From assembly GCF_018224955.1 (NCBI RefSeq), contig NZ_JAGTUU010000003.1, forward strand, positions 372,001 to 436,000: a stretch of 64,000 bases of DNA. Reading direction: 5' to 3'. Within the stretch, counting starts at the first letter, position 1; every line of letters begins with the position of its first letter. The translations under genes were made by a program, and so were the position numbers. The notes below the pieces were generated by a model, which was not told where the DNA came from, did not search any database, and worked only from the letters and a program-made list of their open reading frames with translations. This document shows positions 7,752-17,330 of this stretch, piece by piece. Origin of the DNA: Thetidibacter halocola (GTDB lineage: Bacteria > Pseudomonadota > Alphaproteobacteria > Rhodobacterales > Rhodobacteraceae).

Positions 7752-8413
7752 GCGACTTCGACATCATCGAGGATCTGTCCGGCGGGATCGACGCGCTGGA
7801 AACCTCGCTGGGAGGAGCGATCGGCATGGCGGCGCAGTTTGACGCCGAGCTGAAACGGATCCACCAGACCTTTTCGGCCACAGGGGACGGTGCGACCAAG
7901 CTGGACCGCACCCTGAGTCGCGGGCTGTCGCGGGCGATCGACGGTGTCGTCCTGGATGGTATGAAACTATCCGACGCGCTGGGGGTCGTGGCCAATTCGA
8001 TGATCGACGCGGCGTGGAAGGCGGCTGTGCGCCCGGTGGCAGACCATTTCGGTGGGATGATCGCCGGCGGTCTCGGCAAGCTGTTCGGGTCGTTCTCGCC
8101 CTTCGCGGATGGCGGCAGCTTTTCGCAGGGGCGGGTGATGCCGTTTGCGACGGGTGGCGTGGTCAGCGGTCCTGTCAGCTTTCCGATGCGGGGCGGCATG
8201 GGCCTGATGGGAGAGGCAGGCCCCGAGGCGATCATGCCGCTGACCCGCGGCCCCGACGGCAAGCTGGGCGTGCGCGCACAGGGCTCGGGCGGCGCGCCGG
8301 TGCAGGTCGTCATGAACATCCAGACCCCGGATGTGAAGGGGTTCCAGCGCAGTCAGAGCCAGATCGCGGCGCAGATGTCGCGAATGCTGAGCCAGGGCGC
8401 GCGCAACCGGTAA
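7748..8413 (+). CDS. GTA tail tape measure protein (RcGTA g11 type)
   Basis: At 221 residues this is very short for a tape measure protein but matches the RcGTA version, consistent with short GTA tails. The N-terminal half is helical. The C-terminal half has the glycine-rich FADGGSF...FATGGVVSGPVSFPMRGGMGLMGEAGPEAIMPL segment seen at the ends of phage tape measures (FATGGV and GEAGPEAI are the key blocks). It ends with a Q/S-rich helix and overlaps the preceding chaperone gene by ATGA. Confidence 0.9.
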   Translation: MSDFDIIEDLSGGIDALETSLGGAIGMAAQFDAELKRIHQTFSATGDGATKLDRTLSRGLSRAIDGVVLDGMKLSDALGVVANSMIDAAWKAAVRPVADHFGGMIAGGLGKLFGSFSPFADGGSFSQGRVMPFATGGVVSGPVSFPMRGGMGLMGEAGPEAIMPLTRGPDGKLGVRAQGSGGAPVQVVMNIQTPDVKGFQRSQSQIAAQMSRMLSQGARNR

Positions 8414-8425
8414 GCGGAGGACGAG

Positions 8426-9055
8426 ATGGCTTTCCACGAGGTGAGATTTCCGACCGACCTGAGCTTTGGCTCGGTCGGGGGGCCGGAGCGGCGCACCGAC
8501 ATCGTGCAACTGACCAGCGGCTATGAAGAGCGCAACACGCCCTGGGCGCATTCGCGCCGCCGCTATGACGCGGGTCTGGGTCTGCGGTCGCTGGATGACG
8601 TTGCCGAGCTGGTTGCGTTTTTCGAGGCGCGGCGCGGCCAGATGTTCGGGTTCCGCTGGAAGGATTGGAGCGACTTCAAATCATGTCCTCCCTCGCAGGC
8701 GCCTGGGGCCACCGACCAGGTAATCGGGCAGGGCGACGGGACGACCACGGGGTTCGCGTTGGCCAAGACATATGCCTCGGGCGAGGCAGCTTATCTGCGT
8801 CCCATCGCCAAGCCGGTGGCAGGCAGCGTCCGCATCGCGCTGAACGGTGAGGAACAGGATGCAGGCGCTGTCTCGGTCGATGCCACGACGGGGATCGTGA
8901 CATTTGCTGTTGCGCCAGCAATTGGAGTGCAGATCGCCGCCGGGTTCGAGTTCGACGTGCCGGTGCGGTTCGATACCGACCGGATCGCCGTCAGCGTCGC
9001 CACGTTTCGCGCCGGGCAGGTGCCGGATGTGCCCGTGTTGGAGCTTCGGGTTTGA
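8426..9055 (+). CDS. GTA distal tail protein, DUF2460 (RcGTA g12 type)
   Basis: A 209-residue baseplate protein joining tail tube and tip. The family signature MAFHEVRFPTDLSFGS, the GYEERNTPWAHSRRRYDAG segment and the late FDVPVRFDTD are clearly present. It follows the tape measure by 12 bases with GGAGGA before the ATG and overlaps the next gene by one base (TGATG). Confidence 0.92.
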   Translation: MAFHEVRFPTDLSFGSVGGPERRTDIVQLTSGYEERNTPWAHSRRRYDAGLGLRSLDDVAELVAFFEARRGQMFGFRWKDWSDFKSCPPSQAPGATDQVIGQGDGTTTGFALAKTYASGEAAYLRPIAKPVAGSVRIALNGEEQDAGAVSVDATTGIVTFAVAPAIGVQIAAGFEFDVPVRFDTDRIAVSVATFRAGQVPDVPVLELRV

Positions 9056-9939
9056 TGCCGGGCGCGAAGGCGCTGCACGCGCACCTTGCCGCGGGTCTCG
9101 CAACAGTTGCACGGGCCTGGGCCGTGACCCGGCGAGACGGTGTCCGTTTTGGGTTTACCGATCACGATTGCCCGCTAAATTTCGATGGTTTGGTGTTCAG
9201 GGCCGACAGCGGCTTGACGGCGCGCGCCTTGCAGCAGGCAACCGGGCTTGCGGTCGACAACACCGAAGCCATGGGCGCGCTCTCGGACAGCGCCATCCGA
9301 GAAGAGGATATCGCCGCGGGCCGCTTCGATGGTGCCGAGGTGGTCGCCTGGCTTGTCAACTGGGCGGATGTTTCTGCCCGGCGCGTGGTCTTTCGCGGCC
9401 ATATCGGCGAGGTGCGGCGTGGCGCGGGGGCGTTTCATGCGGAATTGCGTGGCCTGACCGATGCGCTCAACCGACCCGTGGGGCGGGTTTTCCAGAAACC
9501 CTGTTCGGCGGTTTTGGGCGACCGGTCGTGCCGATTCGACCTCGATACGTCCGGTTTCATCCATGAAGGGCCGCTGGTCACGATTGAAGGTAACCGCGCC
9601 TTTGATTTCGGTGACCTGTCGGCCTTTGCGGGAGGATGGTTCCAGCGTGGGCGCCTGATCGTGCAGAGCGGCGCTGCGATGGGGCTGAGCGCGGCGATCA
9701 AGCGCGACCGCATCTTGGACGGCCAGCGACTGATCGAGCTGTGGGAGCCGTTGCGCGCGACGCCGCAGCCCGGCGACCTGGCGCGGATCGAGGCGGGCTG
9801 CGACAAGCGGTTCGAGACCTGTGGTGCCAAGTTCGGTAACACGCTGAACTTCCGTGGCTTTCCGGACCTCCCCGAAGAGGACTGGATCCTCGTGACACCG
9901 GGCCAGTCGCGGGCTCTTGGCGGCGGGAGCCGGCGATGA
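9055..9939 (+). CDS. GTA tail hub protein, DUF2163 (RcGTA g13 type)
   Basis: A 294-residue baseplate hub protein. It shows the family opening (AWAVTRRDGVRFGFTDHD), the central LRGLTDALNRPVGRVFQKPC with Cys, a second Cys in GDRSCRFD, and the C-terminal CDKRFETC motif. In RcGTA the hub has an Fe-S cluster held by conserved cysteines; the CDKRFETC pair and the earlier cysteines fit. The ATG at 9055 overlaps the previous stop; a TTG one codon earlier is unlikely. Confidence 0.92.
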   Translation: MPGAKALHAHLAAGLATVARAWAVTRRDGVRFGFTDHDCPLNFDGLVFRADSGLTARALQQATGLAVDNTEAMGALSDSAIREEDIAAGRFDGAEVVAWLVNWADVSARRVVFRGHIGEVRRGAGAFHAELRGLTDALNRPVGRVFQKPCSAVLGDRSCRFDLDTSGFIHEGPLVTIEGNRAFDFGDLSAFAGGWFQRGRLIVQSGAAMGLSAAIKRDRILDGQRLIELWEPLRATPQPGDLARIEAGCDKRFETCGAKFGNTLNFRGFPDLPEEDWILVTPGQSRALGGGSRR

Positions 9940-10370
9940 ATGCGATGGTCGACGCGGCGCGGTCCTGGATCGGAACGCCCTACCTGCACCAGACCTCGGT
10001 CAAGGGGGCGGGTTGCGACTGTTTGGGGTTGTTGCGCGGAGTCTGGCGCGAGGTCATCGGTCCGGAACCGGTGTCCGTGCCGCCCTATTCCATGGACTGG
10101 TCCGAACCGCAGGGTGACGAACGGCTGTGGCGTGCGGCGCTGGCCCATCTGGTGGTTCGTCCGCTCGATCAGCCCTTCGCGGGCGATGTCCTTCTGTTCC
10201 GCATGCGGGACGGCGCGGTGGCCAAACACCTGGGAATCCAGACGCGGACCGGCCCGCAGCCTGCGTTCGTGCATGCCTACAACGGACATGGCGTCGTCGA
10301 ATGCGCCCTCAGCGCCCCCTGGGCGCGGCGCATGGTGGCACGTTTTGCCGTTCCATTGGAGCAAGAGTGA
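9936..10370 (+). CDS. GTA NlpC/P60 peptidoglycan peptidase (RcGTA g14 type)
   Basis: Cell-wall peptidase at the tail tip that helps the particle cross the recipient wall, 144 residues. The catalytic Cys is C29 in CDCLGLLRG, with the catalytic His H98 in AKHLGI and a further polar His at H113 in FVHAY, the NlpC/P60 triad pattern. It overlaps the hub gene by ATGA and the next gene by one base, so hub, peptidase and host-specificity protein are co-translated. Confidence 0.92.
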   Translation: MNAMVDAARSWIGTPYLHQTSVKGAGCDCLGLLRGVWREVIGPEPVSVPPYSMDWSEPQGDERLWRAALAHLVVRPLDQPFAGDVLLFRMRDGAVAKHLGIQTRTGPQPAFVHAYNGHGVVECALSAPWARRMVARFAVPLEQE

Positions 10371-13300
10371 TGGCGACAATCCTTCTTTCCGCCGCTGGTG
10401 CGGCAATTGGTGGCTCGATCGGCGGGTCTGTCCTAGGCCTGTCCATGACGGCGGTCGGCCGGTTCGTTGGCGCCTCCATGGGGCGCATGCTGGATCAGCG
10501 GCTGATGGGGCAGGGGTCCGACGCGGTCGAAACCGGTCGCGTCGATCGGTTCCGCATCACCAGCGCAGGCGAGGGGGCGCCGGTGCCGCAGGTCTTCGGG
10601 CGGATGCGGGTCGGCGGCCATGTGATCTGGGCAACCGAGTTCAGCGAGCATGTCTCGAAGCGCGGGGGTGGCGGCAAGGGTGCTCCGCGCCAGCCGAAGA
10701 TCCGTGAATACAGCTATTCAGTCAGCCTGGCCCTTGCGCTGTGCGAGGGCGAGATCGCCTCTGTCGGGCGGATCTGGGCCGATGGTGTGGAATTGGCACC
10801 GCGCGATTTGACGATGCGTGTCTATCGCGGCACCGAGGACCAGTTGCCCGATCCCACGATCGAAGCCGTCGAAGGGCCCGGCCAGGCGCCAGCCTATCGC
10901 GGCACCGCCTACGTTGTGATCGAGGATCTCGACCTAGGCCGTTTCGGCAACCGGATCCCGCAGTTCAGCTGCGAGGTGACTCGGCCCGACATGCGGGCCG
11001 AGGGCCTGTGCCGTCGCTTGCCGGGCGTGGCGATCATCCCGGGCTCGGGCGAATACGCGCTGGCGACCCGGCCCGTGTTCATGGATCACGCCCAGCAGGC
11101 GGAACTTCCATTAGGTCTGTCCTTCAATTCCGGCGGTTCCGGGGTCGCCAATGTCAACACGCCCAGCGAAGAGGCGGATTTCCTGACCTCTCTGCGCCAT
11201 CTCAAGGATGAGGCGCCCGGCTGCCAGGCGGCGTCGCTTGTGGTCAGCTGGTTCGGCGACGACCTGCGCTGCGGCTTCTGCAGCATCCGACCCAAGGTGG
11301 AACAGACGCAACATGACGGGCGCGACATGCCGTGGAGTGTCGCCGGGCTGACCCGTGCGGACGCCGCTTCGGTGCCGTCGCTCGATGACCGGCCAGTCTA
11401 TGGCGGCACACCGACCGACCAATCGGTCGTCCAGGCGATCCGCCGGATGACGCAGGACGGTCTTGCCGTGCTCTACTATCCCTTCATCCTGATGGATCAA
11501 CTGGACGGCAACGGCCTGAGCGATCCCTGGACCGGCGGCCCGGACCAGCCGGGTCTGCCCTGGCGCGGTCGCATCACCCTGAGCGCGGCGCCTGGCCAGC
11601 CCGGCAGCCCAGACGGCACCACCGCGGCCGATGTCGAGGTGGAGTCCTTCTTTGGCAGCGCGACGGCCGCCGATTTCACCGTTGGCGACGGAACTGTGTC
11701 CTATTCCGGTCCGCAGGAGTGGGGATATCGCCGGTTCATCCTGCACCAGGCGGCGCTTTGCGCGGCGGCGGGCGGCGTTGACGCCTTCTGCATCGGTTCC
11801 GAGATGCGCGGCCTGACGCAGATCCGTGGGGCCAGCGGGTTTCCCGCGGTCGAGGCGCTGATCGCGCTGGCTGCGGCTTGCCGGGCGATCCTGGGTCCAG
11901 ATGTGCGTATCGGCTACGCCGCCGACTGGTCCGAGTACTTCGGCTACCAGCCGCAGGACGGGTCGGGCGACGTCTATTTCCATCTCGATCCGCTCTGGGC
12001 CGATGCCAACATCGATTTCATCGGGATAGACAACTACATGCCGCTGTCCGACTGGCGGGATGGCGACGACCATGCGGATGCCGGCTGGGGCGCGATCCAC
12101 GATGCCGACTACCTGAAATCCAACATCGAGGGTGGCGAAGGGTTCGACTGGTTCTATGCCTCTGACGCCGACCGCGCGGCGCAGTTGCGCACACCCATCA
12201 CCGACGGAGCCCATGCCGAGCCGTGGGTCTTTCGCTACAAGGACATCCGCCGCTGGTGGACGAACCCGCATCACGAACGGATCGGCGGCCTGCGTTCCGA
12301 GACGCCGACCGCCTGGCAGCCGCGGTCGAAACCGGTCTGGTTCACCGAACTGGGCTGTGCCGCTGTCGACAAGGGCACGAACCAGCCGAACCGCTTTGTC
12401 GATCCCAAAAGCTCGGAAAGCGATCTGCCACATTTCTCGAACGGGATGCGAGACGACCTGATCCAGCATCAGTATCTGACTGCCATGCTGGACTATTGGG
12501 GCGATGCGGTGCGCAATCCTGTATCCGAGGTCTACGCCGGTCCGATGATCGACATGACGCGCGCCTTCGTCTGGGCCTGGGACGCGCGCCCCTATCCCTG
12601 GTTCCCGGGCAACGAGGCCTTGTGGAGCGACGGCGGCAACTATCGTCACGGTCACTGGATCACCGGGCGGATCGGCGGGCGGACGCTGGCCTCGGTCGTC
12701 GAGGAGATCTGCGCACGGGCCGGGTTGACGCAGATCGACACGCAGGGCCTGCACGGGTTCGTCCGGGGCTTCGTCGTTCCGGACAATGGCGATGCGCGCC
12801 GGGCGTTGCAGCCGCTGATGCTTGCCTATGGGTTCGACGCGGTCGAGCGCGACGGCGTGCTGGTCTTCCGCATGCGAAGCAGGGTTTCCGCACAGGAGAT
12901 CGACCCGGACTTCCTCGCGCTCAGCGACGAACTCGAGGGCGACATCGTCGAGACCCGCGCCAGTGAGGCCGAGATGGCGGGCCGGGTGCGCGTGGGCTTC
13001 GTTCTTGCGGATGCCGATCACCAGGCCGCGACAGAGGAAACCGTCCTACCCGATGACGCGACCCATGCGATCGCCGAGACCGACCTGCCGTTGGCCCTGA
13101 CACGCGCCGAAGGGCGGCAGACCGCCGAACGCTGGCTTGCCGAGGCGCGCGTCGCCCGCGACACGCTGCGCTTTGCCCTTCCGCCCTCGTGGCTGGACCT
13201 GGGCGCAGGCGACGTGGTGCGCCTGCCGTCGAAATCGGGCCCGATCCTGGCGCGCATCGACCGGATCGACGTAACCGACCGGCAGATCGTCGAGGCGGTC

Positions 13301-14305
13301 CGGATCGAGCCCGATGTCTACAGCCCGTCCGAGATGCCGGATCAGGGTGGCGCGCTGCGCGCCGTCGTCCCAGTAGTGCCGCCGACACCGGTCTTCCTGG
13401 ACCTGCCGCTGATGCGCGGTGACGAGGCGCCCCACGCGCCGCACCTCGCGGTCACGGCGCAGCCATGGACAGGCCCGGTGGCGATCTACGACGCGGCCGC
13501 GGACGAGGATTACACGCTCAACGGCGTGGTCGCGGCGCAATCGGCAATCGGCCTCACCGAAACGCCTCTTTCGTCGGCACGGCCGGGCCTAGTCGACCGG
13601 GGCGAGGGGCTGCTTGTGCGGCTGGCGTCCGGCGCGCTTCAATCCATCACCGACACGGCCCTGCTGTCCGGCGGCAACCTGATGGCCATCGGCGACGGCA
13701 CGCTGGACCGGTGGGAGCTGTTCCAGTTCCGAGACGCGCAGTTGGTTGGTCCGGGGCTTTGGCGGCTGTCGCATCGGCTGCGCGGGCAGGCGGGCAGCGA
13801 CGGTGTGATGCCGCCGGTCTGGCCGGCCGGATCGATAGTCGTGCTGCTGGACGGCACACCATCGCAGATCGCGCTGGCGGCCGCACAACGCGGGGTCGAG
13901 CGGCATTACCGCATCGGACCCGCCCGCCGAGGCTACGACGATCCGACCTTTGTCCACCGCGTGGCGCGCTTTGCCGGAAACGGGCTGCGGCCCTATCGCC
14001 CGGCCCATCTGCGCGCCGAGAGCAACCCACTGGGCACCACCTTCCGCTGGGTGCGGCGGACGCGGATCGACGGCGATGGCTGGGACGGGTACGAGGTGCC
14101 CCTTGGCGAGGATGCGGAAACCTATCTGCTGCGCGTCACGCTTGGCGGAACCCTTGTGCGCGAGGTTCAGACTACCGCGCCGGAATGGCACTATAACGCA
14201 ACCTTGCAGGCGGCGGATGCCGTCACCGGGGGCTATGACCTTTCCGTTGCGCAGATATCGGCGCGGTTCGGCCCCGGTGCCTTTGCCGTGTTGAGCGTGG
14301 CATGA
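10370..14305 (+). CDS. GTA large host-specificity/tail tip protein (RcGTA g15 type)
   Basis: A 1311-residue central tail-tip protein. It begins with a glycine/alanine-rich hydrophobic stretch (about 4-45). Residues ~420-760 carry the GTA TIM-barrel region, recognisable in RRFILHQAALCAAAGGVDAF, the ADWSEYFGY segment and WFTELGCAAVDKGTNQPNRF, as in glycoside-hydrolase-like barrels. A phage tail 3-type beta region follows, and the C-terminus includes LSHRLRGQAGSD. I start it at the ATG at 10370, which overlaps the peptidase stop; the longer open frame from 10127 is only overlap. It is likely the receptor-contacting protein; the enzymatic activity of the barrel is uncertain. Confidence 0.93.
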   Translation: MATILLSAAGAAIGGSIGGSVLGLSMTAVGRFVGASMGRMLDQRLMGQGSDAVETGRVDRFRITSAGEGAPVPQVFGRMRVGGHVIWATEFSEHVSKRGGGGKGAPRQPKIREYSYSVSLALALCEGEIASVGRIWADGVELAPRDLTMRVYRGTEDQLPDPTIEAVEGPGQAPAYRGTAYVVIEDLDLGRFGNRIPQFSCEVTRPDMRAEGLCRRLPGVAIIPGSGEYALATRPVFMDHAQQAELPLGLSFNSGGSGVANVNTPSEEADFLTSLRHLKDEAPGCQAASLVVSWFGDDLRCGFCSIRPKVEQTQHDGRDMPWSVAGLTRADAASVPSLDDRPVYGGTPTDQSVVQAIRRMTQDGLAVLYYPFILMDQLDGNGLSDPWTGGPDQPGLPWRGRITLSAAPGQPGSPDGTTAADVEVESFFGSATAADFTVGDGTVSYSGPQEWGYRRFILHQAALCAAAGGVDAFCIGSEMRGLTQIRGASGFPAVEALIALAAACRAILGPDVRIGYAADWSEYFGYQPQDGSGDVYFHLDPLWADANIDFIGIDNYMPLSDWRDGDDHADAGWGAIHDADYLKSNIEGGEGFDWFYASDADRAAQLRTPITDGAHAEPWVFRYKDIRRWWTNPHHERIGGLRSETPTAWQPRSKPVWFTELGCAAVDKGTNQPNRFVDPKSSESDLPHFSNGMRDDLIQHQYLTAMLDYWGDAVRNPVSEVYAGPMIDMTRAFVWAWDARPYPWFPGNEALWSDGGNYRHGHWITGRIGGRTLASVVEEICARAGLTQIDTQGLHGFVRGFVVPDNGDARRALQPLMLAYGFDAVERDGVLVFRMRSRVSAQEIDPDFLALSDELEGDIVETRASEAEMAGRVRVGFVLADADHQAATEETVLPDDATHAIAETDLPLALTRAEGRQTAERWLAEARVARDTLRFALPPSWLDLGAGDVVRLPSKSGPILARIDRIDVTDRQIVEAVRIEPDVYSPSEMPDQGGALRAVVPVVPPTPVFLDLPLMRGDEAPHAPHLAVTAQPWTGPVAIYDAAADEDYTLNGVVAAQSAIGLTETPLSSARPGLVDRGEGLLVRLASGALQSITDTALLSGGNLMAIGDGTLDRWELFQFRDAQLVGPGLWRLSHRLRGQAGSDGVMPPVWPAGSIVVLLDGTPSQIALAAAQRGVERHYRIGPARRGYDDPTFVHRVARFAGNGLRPYRPAHLRAESNPLGTTFRWVRRTRIDGDGWDGYEVPLGEDAETYLLRVTLGGTLVREVQTTAPEWHYNATLQAADAVTGGYDLSVAQISARFGPGAFAVLSVA

Positions 14306-14598
14306 GACCGGTCTTGCATGGCGACGTTATCGCGGCGGCGCGGGCGATCCTGCCCCTGCCGCCGCTGGCGCGCGAGGCCGCCGCACGCCGCCTCGTCGCG
14401 CAGGCAGAGGCCGCCGACCGCTATCGCAAGCGCATGGGCCGCGTGCATCGCGACTGGGGCAACGGCACGCTGATGGGGGCTGCCGGGCCGGGCGTGGCGG
14501 CCGTGCGTCTTGGCGATCCAGAGATGCTCGATGCGATGCGGGCCGTGATTGACGCCCTGCTGGAGCGTGCCGTCCGCGCAGGCCGACACCACGGCTGA
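14302..14598 (+). CDS. Conserved small protein coupled to GTA tail tip gene
   Basis: A 98-residue basic, helix-rich protein that I do not recognise. It has the pattern RPVLHGDVIAAARAILPLPP, then LAREAAARRLVAQAEAADRYRKRMGRVHRDWGNG (W and GN near residue 52), and no signal peptide or membrane segment. The ATG overlaps the g15 stop (ATGA), so it is probably transcribed and translated with the GTA genes. A role in GTA production is inferred from coupling only. A chromosomal housekeeping segment follows, so this marks the end of the GTA unit. Confidence 0.75.
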   Translation: MRPVLHGDVIAAARAILPLPPLAREAAARRLVAQAEAADRYRKRMGRVHRDWGNGTLMGAAGPGVAAVRLGDPEMLDAMRAVIDALLERAVRAGRHHG

Positions 14599-14662
14599 AT
14601 CGTCTTGCCCTCGTCCCCGTCGACCTTCGCATCAGTTTCCTGGATGCAACCTGGCAAAGCTG

Positions 14663-14992
14663 TCAGCCACTGGCGCAGGACACGCAGCGCATCGCGGTCA
14701 GGTCGAGCGTCAGCCGGGCCTCGGGGATCTCTTCTCCGCAATCCTCGCAATGGCCGTAGTCGCCCGCGTCCAGCCTGTGCAGCGCGGCAATCAGGGCGCG
14801 GCGTTCGCCCTCGCGGCGTGCGGTCGCCGCCTTGGCCATCGATTGCGACAGCAGCGCGTCCTGACGCGACAGGCGCCCCACCGCCTGCTGGTCCAGTTCG
14901 ACGACCCCGCGGGCTTCGCGGCCGCGCGCGTCGTCCGCCTCCAGTTCGGCCAGCCGCGCTGCGATCAGCGCGCGCCATTCAACGTCACCCAT
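14663..14992 (-). CDS. DksA/TraR-type zinc-finger protein
   Basis: A 109-residue DksA/TraR family protein: an N-terminal helical hairpin (WRALIAARLAELEADDARG...RREGERRALIAALHRLDAGDYG) followed by the four-cysteine zinc finger CEDCGEEI...CVSC. Full DksA binds the RNA polymerase secondary channel; shorter relatives like this often act without, or modulate, ppGpp effects. I chose the ATG at 14992; upstream ATG (15004) and GTG (15022) starts are possible, but the latter lies inside a palindrome. It is divergent from cysE and convergent with the GTA end. Confidence 0.85.
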   Translation of the reverse strand: MGDVEWRALIAARLAELEADDARGREARGVVELDQQAVGRLSRQDALLSQSMAKAATARREGERRALIAALHRLDAGDYGHCEDCGEEIPEARLTLDLTAMRCVSCASG

Positions 14993-15016
14993 GATCGCCC
15001 CCATCACCGATTTGCG

Positions 15017-15030
15017 TTTCACGCGTGAAA
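15017..15030. promoter_or_regulatory. Perfect 14-bp palindrome between dksA-like gene and cysE
   Basis: TTTCACGCGTGAAA is its own reverse complement and sits in the divergent promoter region, 25 bases upstream of the DksA-like start and 40 bases upstream of cysE. It has the same TTTC-RCGCGY-GAAA form as the core of the palindrome at 36195-36218. A dimeric repressor or activator site is likely; the factor is unknown. Confidence 0.5.
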
Positions 15031-15069
15031 GCCTATCTGCTACAGTCGCTGCGTCAAAGGAGAAGACCG

Positions 15070-15876
15070 ATGGCGGAAAAACGCGCGAAACTGGCCGAAG
15101 TCGATCCCGTCTGGGCCCGAATCCTGATGGAGGCCGACCGGGCCGTGGCCGACGAGCCGCTGCTGGGCGGCATGGTTCATTACTCGGTCCTGCATCACCC
15201 CTCGCTCGAGCGGGCGCTGGCCTATCGCATATCGCTGAAGCTGGCGAATGGCGAAATGACCGAACAGATCCTGCGCGAGATCTGCGACGAGGCCTTTGGC
15301 GCCGAGTCCCATCTGGCGCAGTCGGCCCGCGCCGATATCGTGGCCACCTATGAACGCGATCCGGCCTGCCATCGCTACTTGCAGCCGCTGCTGTTCTTCA
15401 AGGGGTTCCAGGCCGTGCAGGCCTATCGCGTGGCCCACTGGCTGTGGAAGCAGGGCCGGCGCGATCTGGCCTATTTCTTCCAGATGCGGTCGTCCGAGGT
15501 GTTCGGCGTCGACATCCATCCGGCTGCACAGATCGGCAAGGGCATCATGATCGACCACGCCCATTCCATCGTCATCGGCGAAACCGCCGTGGTGGGCGAC
15601 AATGTCTCGATGCTGCACTCGGTCACGCTCGGCGGCACCGGCAAGGAAGAGGAAGACCGCCACCCCAAGATCGGCAATGGCGTGCTGATCGGCGCCGGGG
15701 CCAAGGTGCTGGGCAACATCAAGGTAGGCCATTGCTCGCGCATCGCGGCGGGCTCGGTGGTGTTGCAGGAGGTGCCGCCGTGCAAGACCGTCGCCGGCGT
15801 TCCGGCGAAGATCGTGGGCGAGGCGGGTTGCGACCAGCCATCGATCAGCATGGACCAGTTGCTGGGCACGCGTTGA
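15070..15876 (+). CDS. cysE: Serine O-acetyltransferase
   Basis: Transfers acetyl from acetyl-CoA to L-serine, the first step of cysteine synthesis, in the cytoplasm. At 268 residues it is close to E. coli CysE. The N-terminal helical domain (VWARILMEADRAVADEPLLG) precedes the left-handed beta-helix of hexapeptide repeats with the catalytic DHAHSIVIGET and the active-site loop GGTGKEEEDRHPKIG. I chose the ATG at 15070 with GGAGA upstream rather than an in-frame start at 15025. Single gene, divergent from the DksA-like gene and convergent with pdhC. Confidence 0.95.
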   Translation: MAEKRAKLAEVDPVWARILMEADRAVADEPLLGGMVHYSVLHHPSLERALAYRISLKLANGEMTEQILREICDEAFGAESHLAQSARADIVATYERDPACHRYLQPLLFFKGFQAVQAYRVAHWLWKQGRRDLAYFFQMRSSEVFGVDIHPAAQIGKGIMIDHAHSIVIGETAVVGDNVSMLHSVTLGGTGKEEEDRHPKIGNGVLIGAGAKVLGNIKVGHCSRIAAGSVVLQEVPPCKTVAGVPAKIVGEAGCDQPSISMDQLLGTR

Positions 15877-15949
15877 CGCTTGGGCGGTGCGAAACAGTGG
15901 GTGACTGCGGGACGCTGTCGCCGGAACTCACTATGACTGACCGTGTGGC

Positions 15950-15970
15950 GGGCGGGGGTGTGCCCCGCCC
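15950..15970. terminator. Hairpin between convergent cysE and pdhC
   Basis: Arms GGGCGGGG and CCCCGCCC with a five-base loop lie in the gap between the two convergent genes. There is no clear T-run, so it may act in both directions with Rho or as a 3' end stabiliser. Confidence 0.5.
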
Positions 15971-15973
15971 TTG

Positions 15974-17284
15974 TCACGCCAGCATGGCCAGCGGGTTTTC
16001 GAGGTTACCGACGATGGCCGCCAGCAATTCGGCACCCAGCGCGCCATCGATCACCCGGTGATCCACCGATAGGGTCAGAGACATGACGGTGGCCGTCCCG
16101 AGACTGCCATCCTCGTTCACGACCGGCTGTTTCACCCCGGCTCCGACGGCCAGGATCGCGCCATGCGGCGGGTTGATGACCGCATCGAAACTTTCGATCC
16201 CGAACATGCCCAGGTTGGAAATGGCAAAGCTGCCCCCCTGGTAGTCCTGCGGCGCCAGCTTGCGGTCGCGGGCGCGGGTGGCGAGGTCCTTCATCTCGGC
16301 GCTGAGCGCCGACAGGGACTTCTGATGCGCATCGCGCAGGACCGGGGTGAACAGGCCGCCTTCGACCGCCACCGCCACGGCCACGTCGGACGGGGTCAGC
16401 TGCAGGATGCGGTCGCCGGCCCAGACCGCGTTGGCGGCGGGCACCTGCTGGAGCGCGGCGGCGCAGGCCTTGATGATGAAGTCGTTGACCGACAGTTTCA
16501 CCCCGCGTGCCGAGAGCTGGTCATTCAGCTGCGCGCGGAAGACCAGCAGCGCGTCGAGTCGAACCGAGCGGCGCAGGTAGAAATGCGGGATCGTCTGCTT
16601 GGCCTCGGTAAGGCGGGCGGCGATGGTCTTGCGCATGCCGTCGAGCGGGATCTCGGTATGGGGACGGTCGGCGTAGATCTTGGCCACGCCACCTGCCGGG
16701 GTCGTGGGCGCGCTGCGCGGTGCTGCGGGTTGCGCCGCGGCTTGCGGGGCTGGTGCGGCGGGTTGCGGCGCGCCGGCCGCATCGGGCGTCGCGGCTTCGA
16801 CATCGGCCTTGACGATCCGGCCATGTGGACCGGATCCCTTGACCGCCGCGAGGTCGACGCCCTTTTGCGCCGCGATCCGGCGGGCGAGGGGCGAGGCGAA
16901 GACGCGGTCGCTGTCCGGTGATGCCGGGGCAGGGGCGGCCTTGTCGGGGCCCCCTGCGGGGGCCGCCTCCGCAGCCGCGGCGGTCTGCGCCTTCGGCGCG
17001 GTGACCGCGGGCGAACCAGTGGCGATGTCGTCCGACGACTCACCGTCCTCAAGCAGCACCGCGATGGGCGTGTTCACCTTAACGCCCTCGGTGCCCTCCG
17101 CGACGAGGATGCGGCCGATCGTGCCTTCGTCCACCGCCTCGAATTCCATCGTGGCCTTGTCGGTCTCGATCTCGGCGATCACGTCGCCGGAGGACACGGT
17201 GTCGCCTTCCTTGACCAGCCATTTCGCCAGCGTGCCTTCCTCCATCGTCGGGCTGAGGGCGGGCATGAGGATTTCGGTGGGCAT
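15974..17284 (-). CDS. pdhC: Pyruvate dehydrogenase E2, dihydrolipoyl acetyltransferase
   Basis: Core acetyltransferase of the pyruvate dehydrogenase complex, 436 residues. The N-terminal lipoyl domain carries the modified lysine K43 in IETDKATME; an Ala/Pro linker follows; the peripheral-subunit-binding domain spans about 127-163 ([16 protein letters not shown] then GPHGRI); the catalytic domain ends with DHRVIDG, catalytic His H409. It is last in the minus-strand operon pdhA-pdhB-small ORF-pdhC. Between it and the small ORF lies a copy of the dispersed repeat. The first 83 residues are nearly the same as those of PdhB. Confidence 0.96.
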   Translation of the reverse strand: MPTEILMPALSPTMEEGTLAKWLVKEGDTVSSGDVIAEIETDKATMEFEAVDEGTIGRILVAEGTEGVKVNTPIAVLLEDGESSDDIATGSPAVTAPKAQTAAAAEAAPAGGPDKAAPAPASPDSDRVFASPLARRIAAQKGVDLAAVKGSGPHGRIVKADVEAATPDAAGAPQPAAPAPQAAAQPAAPRSAPTTPAGGVAKIYADRPHTEIPLDGMRKTIAARLTEAKQTIPHFYLRRSVRLDALLVFRAQLNDQLSARGVKLSVNDFIIKACAAALQQVPAANAVWAGDRILQLTPSDVAVAVAVEGGLFTPVLRDAHQKSLSALSAEMKDLATRARDRKLAPQDYQGGSFAISNLGMFGIESFDAVINPPHGAILAVGAGVKQPVVNEDGSLGTATVMSLTLSVDHRVIDGALGAELLAAIVGNLENPLAMLA

Positions 17285-17330
17285 CGGTCAGCTCCTGTCG
17301 GCGGCTGGGCCTGTGGCGGCGATGGGTTCG

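Noticed and set aside
11111-13021. A 636-codon minus-strand frame within the GTA tail-tip gene
   Set aside because: Mirror frame of high-GC coding DNA; no start signal, no recognisable motif.
1-14598. Interpretation as an ordinary prophage
   Set aside because: No integrase, repressor, replication or lysis gene is seen, gene order and sizes match RcGTA, and the tape measure is only 221 residues.
14993-15022. Upstream GTG start of the DksA-like gene at 15022
   Set aside because: It lies inside a perfect palindrome and has no ribosome-binding site; ATG starts further in are more likely.
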